DNA from: Pyxicephalus adspersus | Taxonomy: Eukaryota; Chordata; Amphibia; Anura; Pyxicephalidae | Length of the DNA stretch: 64,000 nucleotides | Assembly: GCF_032062135.1 (NCBI RefSeq) | Contig: NC_092858.1 | Location: 120,913,931 to 120,977,930 of the forward strand | Direction of reading: 5' to 3' | Part shown: one piece after another, positions 61,541 to 64,000 of the stretch | How positions within the stretch are numbered: position 1 is the stretch's first letter | Layout of the letters: every line of letters starts with the position of its first letter | Translations under genes and position numbers: made by a program | The notes under the pieces: model-generated | Told to the model about the DNA's origin: nothing | What the model saw: only the letters and a program-made list of their open reading frames with translations | Databases searched by the model: none

Positions 61541-61725
61541 CTATCAACCTTTGGAGGAACTCTAGTTCCTCCAAATGAGCTCATGAGCCTACATGAGTCT
61601 AGGTTTTCACAGAACCCTGGTTGGGAAACACTTATGTAGACAATTAGGTTTTTTTCTTTAAGCTAATGAAAAATCTAAAGATGATAAAAGACTAAACATT
61701 TATGTATATGTACTGTAGTTAGTCC
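61541..61725. repeat. Duplicated segment, copy 1 (WNT2B intron 2)
   Basis: Contains worn hAT family A end text (ctatcaacctttggaggaac, aggttttcacagaaccctgg) continuing into acacttatgtagacaatt and aatgaaaaatctaaagatga to tactgtagttagtcc. All of this recurs at 63509-63659. Confidence 0.65.
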
Positions 61726-62624
61726 TACAAAGAGACATGTAGTGCAAGTACCTCTCTACCCCAACAATCTTTGTATTATACATCCAATGAGACAGGCCTC
61801 TAATACTTCATAGTGTAGATAGTTTTGGCATTCTGAAAAGTTGTATGAAAAATCTGTTTTGATAGCTAAGACATATTATATTTTAAATAGAATTACATTA
61901 TTGTAGCAGTTGTTATTTTAGCAGTTATTTCCACTGCTATCAGTGGATAACAAGGTTCCAAATGTTATCACTTTAAAATAAAAGGTAGCATGATATTACT
62001 TGAAGACACACTGCAAGGATAAAACAAGGTAAAGTTACCAATAAAAGACAAATCTCTATTAATGACAAAAACCTAAATAATTCCAGTTCTAAATAATTTA
62101 GTGAAGAATAGGGAGCACTGTTCTTCGGGAACATATTTTGATACTGAGATTTTTGTAATTTATCATTCATACAGCCAAAAAATTAGGTATTGAATATAAC
62201 ATAAAGTGAATATGTTTCTCTTGGAACAATATTTTGTGGCTCATTCAAGTGTTAATGTCTACACAGCTTGATCATAGACAATGCTCAAAGCTGCTGAATT
62301 CCGTATAAATATCAGGTTCTGTATGATCACTCTTAATGCAAACAAAATTAGTTTATTGGGCTGTAGACCCATGCCTACTGACAGTGACAGACAAGGCTAT
62401 GGGTAAATTTAGAACAAAAAAAAACTAATGTGGTGTATCTAGACTTTGTATATTACACTGTATTGCTTTGTAGAATGTTGCTAGAATTATTTGCCTTTTA
62501 TAGATAGAGCAACAAAATAATGTTAAAACTTTCTAATGATTAACACCGTGGGACATTACAGTTATTAGCACTGGTTTTTAATAAGACTGCTATTGCAGGT
62601 TTATTTTTAGGCATAACAACATAC

Positions 62625-62845
62625 TTCTTAGCATGACTCTCCCAAAGACTGTGTGGTCTCTGTCCAGGGTGCTGCAATTCCAGCGATGATGTCTGAACTG
62701 ATGCTGGCACTCTCTGATCCACTCCTTGGCTCCCTCTCCAATGGCTTGCATAATATCAGGGTGCTTTTGACACAGTTGTCTCTGCCTGGTCACCAGTCCT
62801 GGGATGTTATCACAAATGACGTGTGCTCCAAGTGCACCAATGTAC
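62625..62845 (-). CDS. WNT2B: WNT2B coding exon 2 (first exon in window)
   Basis: Encodes the N-terminal part of a secreted Wnt ligand, a lipid-modified glycoprotein that acts through Frizzled/LRP receptors. The exon starts with one base completing a codon, then [17 protein letters not shown], and runs to GRVMLR plus one base. Visible family features are cysteines in VICDN, RQLCQK, RECQHQ and RWNCST, and an N-glycosylation sequon NCS. The acceptor is a pyrimidine-rich tract ending in ccatag, and the donor is gtatgt. The 221-bp length (1 + 73 codons + 1) joins in frame to exon 3, giving LRSSREAAF. The IGALGA start and the [13 protein letters not shown] ending match WNT2B better than WNT2. The signal peptide and first exon lie beyond position 64000, so the gene is partial because of the window edge, not because it is broken. 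Confidence 0.95.
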
Positions 62846-64000
62846 CTATGGAAGAGAAAATACATATAGTTATGTTTCTTTTAATCATATTTTTTTTATA
62901 TATTCCTATGTCAAAGCCAAACATACTGTCATTTTGCAAAGGTACTTTCAATTTTGTTGCAGAGGTCCCTGCTCAATGTTAATATTAATTATTGTATAGT
63001 TCATTAAAAATGTGAGGTTTTGTATTTCATTTGAATTATCCATATTATAAGAAAGGTTTGTTGGTCAACACAGAAGTAGGTACTGGTATTAAAAAATTAT
63101 TATTAGTAGCAATAATTGTAGTACATTAGAGTGGAATATTCAAATAATAATGTATTAGTTTCCATTATCTATATAAATACTAACCAACAGTTTACATGCT
63201 ACATGGTTCTGAACCATTGACATTAGCCTGTCTTGCTTACAATATTCCTGCATAGTCTTACATAGTAGAACAAAAGGTGGGTAGAACCTAATTACCTGTA
63301 AGTTTTTGAATTTTGGAAAAAAAACTAAAGTCATCAGCAGCACAGTCTTCAGCACAGACCCGTAACCTTTATGTAGACTATATACCAGGTGGTATTTATA
63401 AGAGAACCAATAGATGCAAGGTAAAAAATATAAAGATAATAATACAACAAAACTGTTGAATTGAAAAAGTCTTGTATTTCACTCAGTTGCTCACTGCTCA
63501 AGGAACACCTATCAACCTCTTGAGGAACCCTAGGTTTTCATGGATCCCTGGTTGATACACACTTATGTAGACAATTTGTTTTTTTTTTTATTTAGGGTAA
63601 TGAAAAATCTAAAGATGATGAAAGGCTAAATATTTATGTATATATACTGTAGTTAGTCCCTTATATTTGCATCTTGGCCTGAAGTGGACTGTGAAACTTT
63701 GAAAACATCAGTGCTGTGCAATGTAGAAATTGTTGACTAGGGTCAACATAGAGACTTCTAGAAGTGACACGTAAAATACACATTTCCCTCTTTGGGGATT
63801 ATTACATGTACTTTCAGAACTAATTTGAATTCTGTGAACCATAAACAGGATAAATAGTACATTGAAAGCATAACATAGTCATTTGGTGAATGCAGTTTGT
63901 AATCTTGTTTTGCCAAGCAATTGTTCTTTGAAAATGGTTAAAAAGTATTAGAACCTATAAAAATAATTTAAAAAAATCATATTTTGCTTGGGAAATAGGC
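62846..64000 (-). other. WNT2B intron 1 (partial)
   Basis: From the exon 2 acceptor to the window edge. Contains the duplicated segment at 63509-63659. No first exon, promoter or CpG-rich region is seen here. Confidence 0.6.
63509..63659. repeat. Duplicated segment, copy 2 (upstream of exon 2)
   Basis: ctatcaacctcttgaggaac, aggttttcatggatccctgg, acacttatgtagacaatt, aatgaaaaatctaaagatga, tatactgtagttagtcc: same order as 61541-61725, direct orientation, in the intron upstream of exon 2. Confidence 0.65.

Noticed and set aside
47501..62845. Assignment of the gene to WNT2 rather than WNT2B
   Set aside because: The IGALGA start of exon 2, the [16 protein letters not shown] segment and the terminal LDQT fit WNT2B; only a short loop in exon 3 resembles WNT2.
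63155..63355. Open frame on the minus strand with a hydrophobic start (VLKTVLLMTLVFF) and a good CAG|gtaatt donor, proposed as an alternative WNT2B first exon
   Set aside because: The donor is in phase 0 whereas exon 2 needs two bases of a codon from the exon before it. The compatible frame meets a TAG about 11 codons upstream, and the frame has no ATG at its start (it begins at GTG).
1..64000. tRNA genes, operons or a novel defence-like gene cluster
   Set aside because: Only tRNA-like boxes inside a SINE were found. Outside WNT2B, all recognisable coding sequence is broken transposon protein.

Overview
This is a window of vertebrate genomic DNA, AT-rich and intron-bearing, most likely from an anuran amphibian. 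The only host gene I can support is WNT2B, on the minus strand. Four coding exons are present: 62625-62845, 55405-55682, 51432-51696 and 47501-47730. They have consensus splice sites, mutually compatible phases and an intact stop codon. The first exon (signal peptide and N-terminus) lies beyond the right edge. The frog assignment is an inference from the repeats: tRNA-type SINEs with an L2-like tail, several Tc1 families, Tx1/L1-type LINEs, CR1/L2 LINEs and many hAT-type MITEs. I cannot name a species.

Layout: positions 1-47.3 kb lie downstream of WNT2B and hold no host exon that I recognise, only layered and mostly dead transposons. In order these are a CR1-like fragment (1-690), an L2-like 3' half with its tail (1.1-2.3 kb), and a Tc1 fragment (2.4-3.0 kb). 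Next come a complete-ended but broken Tc1 element with ~217-bp inverted repeats (6593-8147), hAT MITEs (12.2, 14.3, 17.0 kb), and a Tc1 deletion derivative with a palindromic MITE inserted at its stop codon (15.2-15.9 kb). A second copy of the 2.4-kb Tc1 family follows (19.0-19.9 kb). The densest part is 20.4-27.5 kb: L2 pieces around a minus-strand L1 insert, a CATA-rich tandem repeat, and a plus-strand L1/Tx1 element that keeps ORF1 and the reverse transcriptase but lacks an endonuclease. From 27.7 to 45.3 kb there are SINEs, a (TA)n tract, further L1 and hAT-transposase fossils, a long inverted repeat, two more hAT-type elements and another palindromic MITE.

Positions 47.3-64 kb are WNT2B: 3' UTR with a candidate polyadenylation signal, four exons, and introns of about 3.7, 3.7 and 6.9 kb. 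Intron 2 holds a GC-rich hAT MITE with a perfect 8-bp target duplication, a palindromic MITE, and a Tc1-superfamily transposase fossil. A duplicated ~170-bp segment lies on both sides of exon 2.

The repeats and the gene are functionally unrelated as far as the sequence shows. The autonomous families (L2, L1, Tc1, hAT) explain how the non-autonomous ones (SINE, MITEs) could have spread. I see no operon, CRISPR array, tRNA gene or prokaryotic system.
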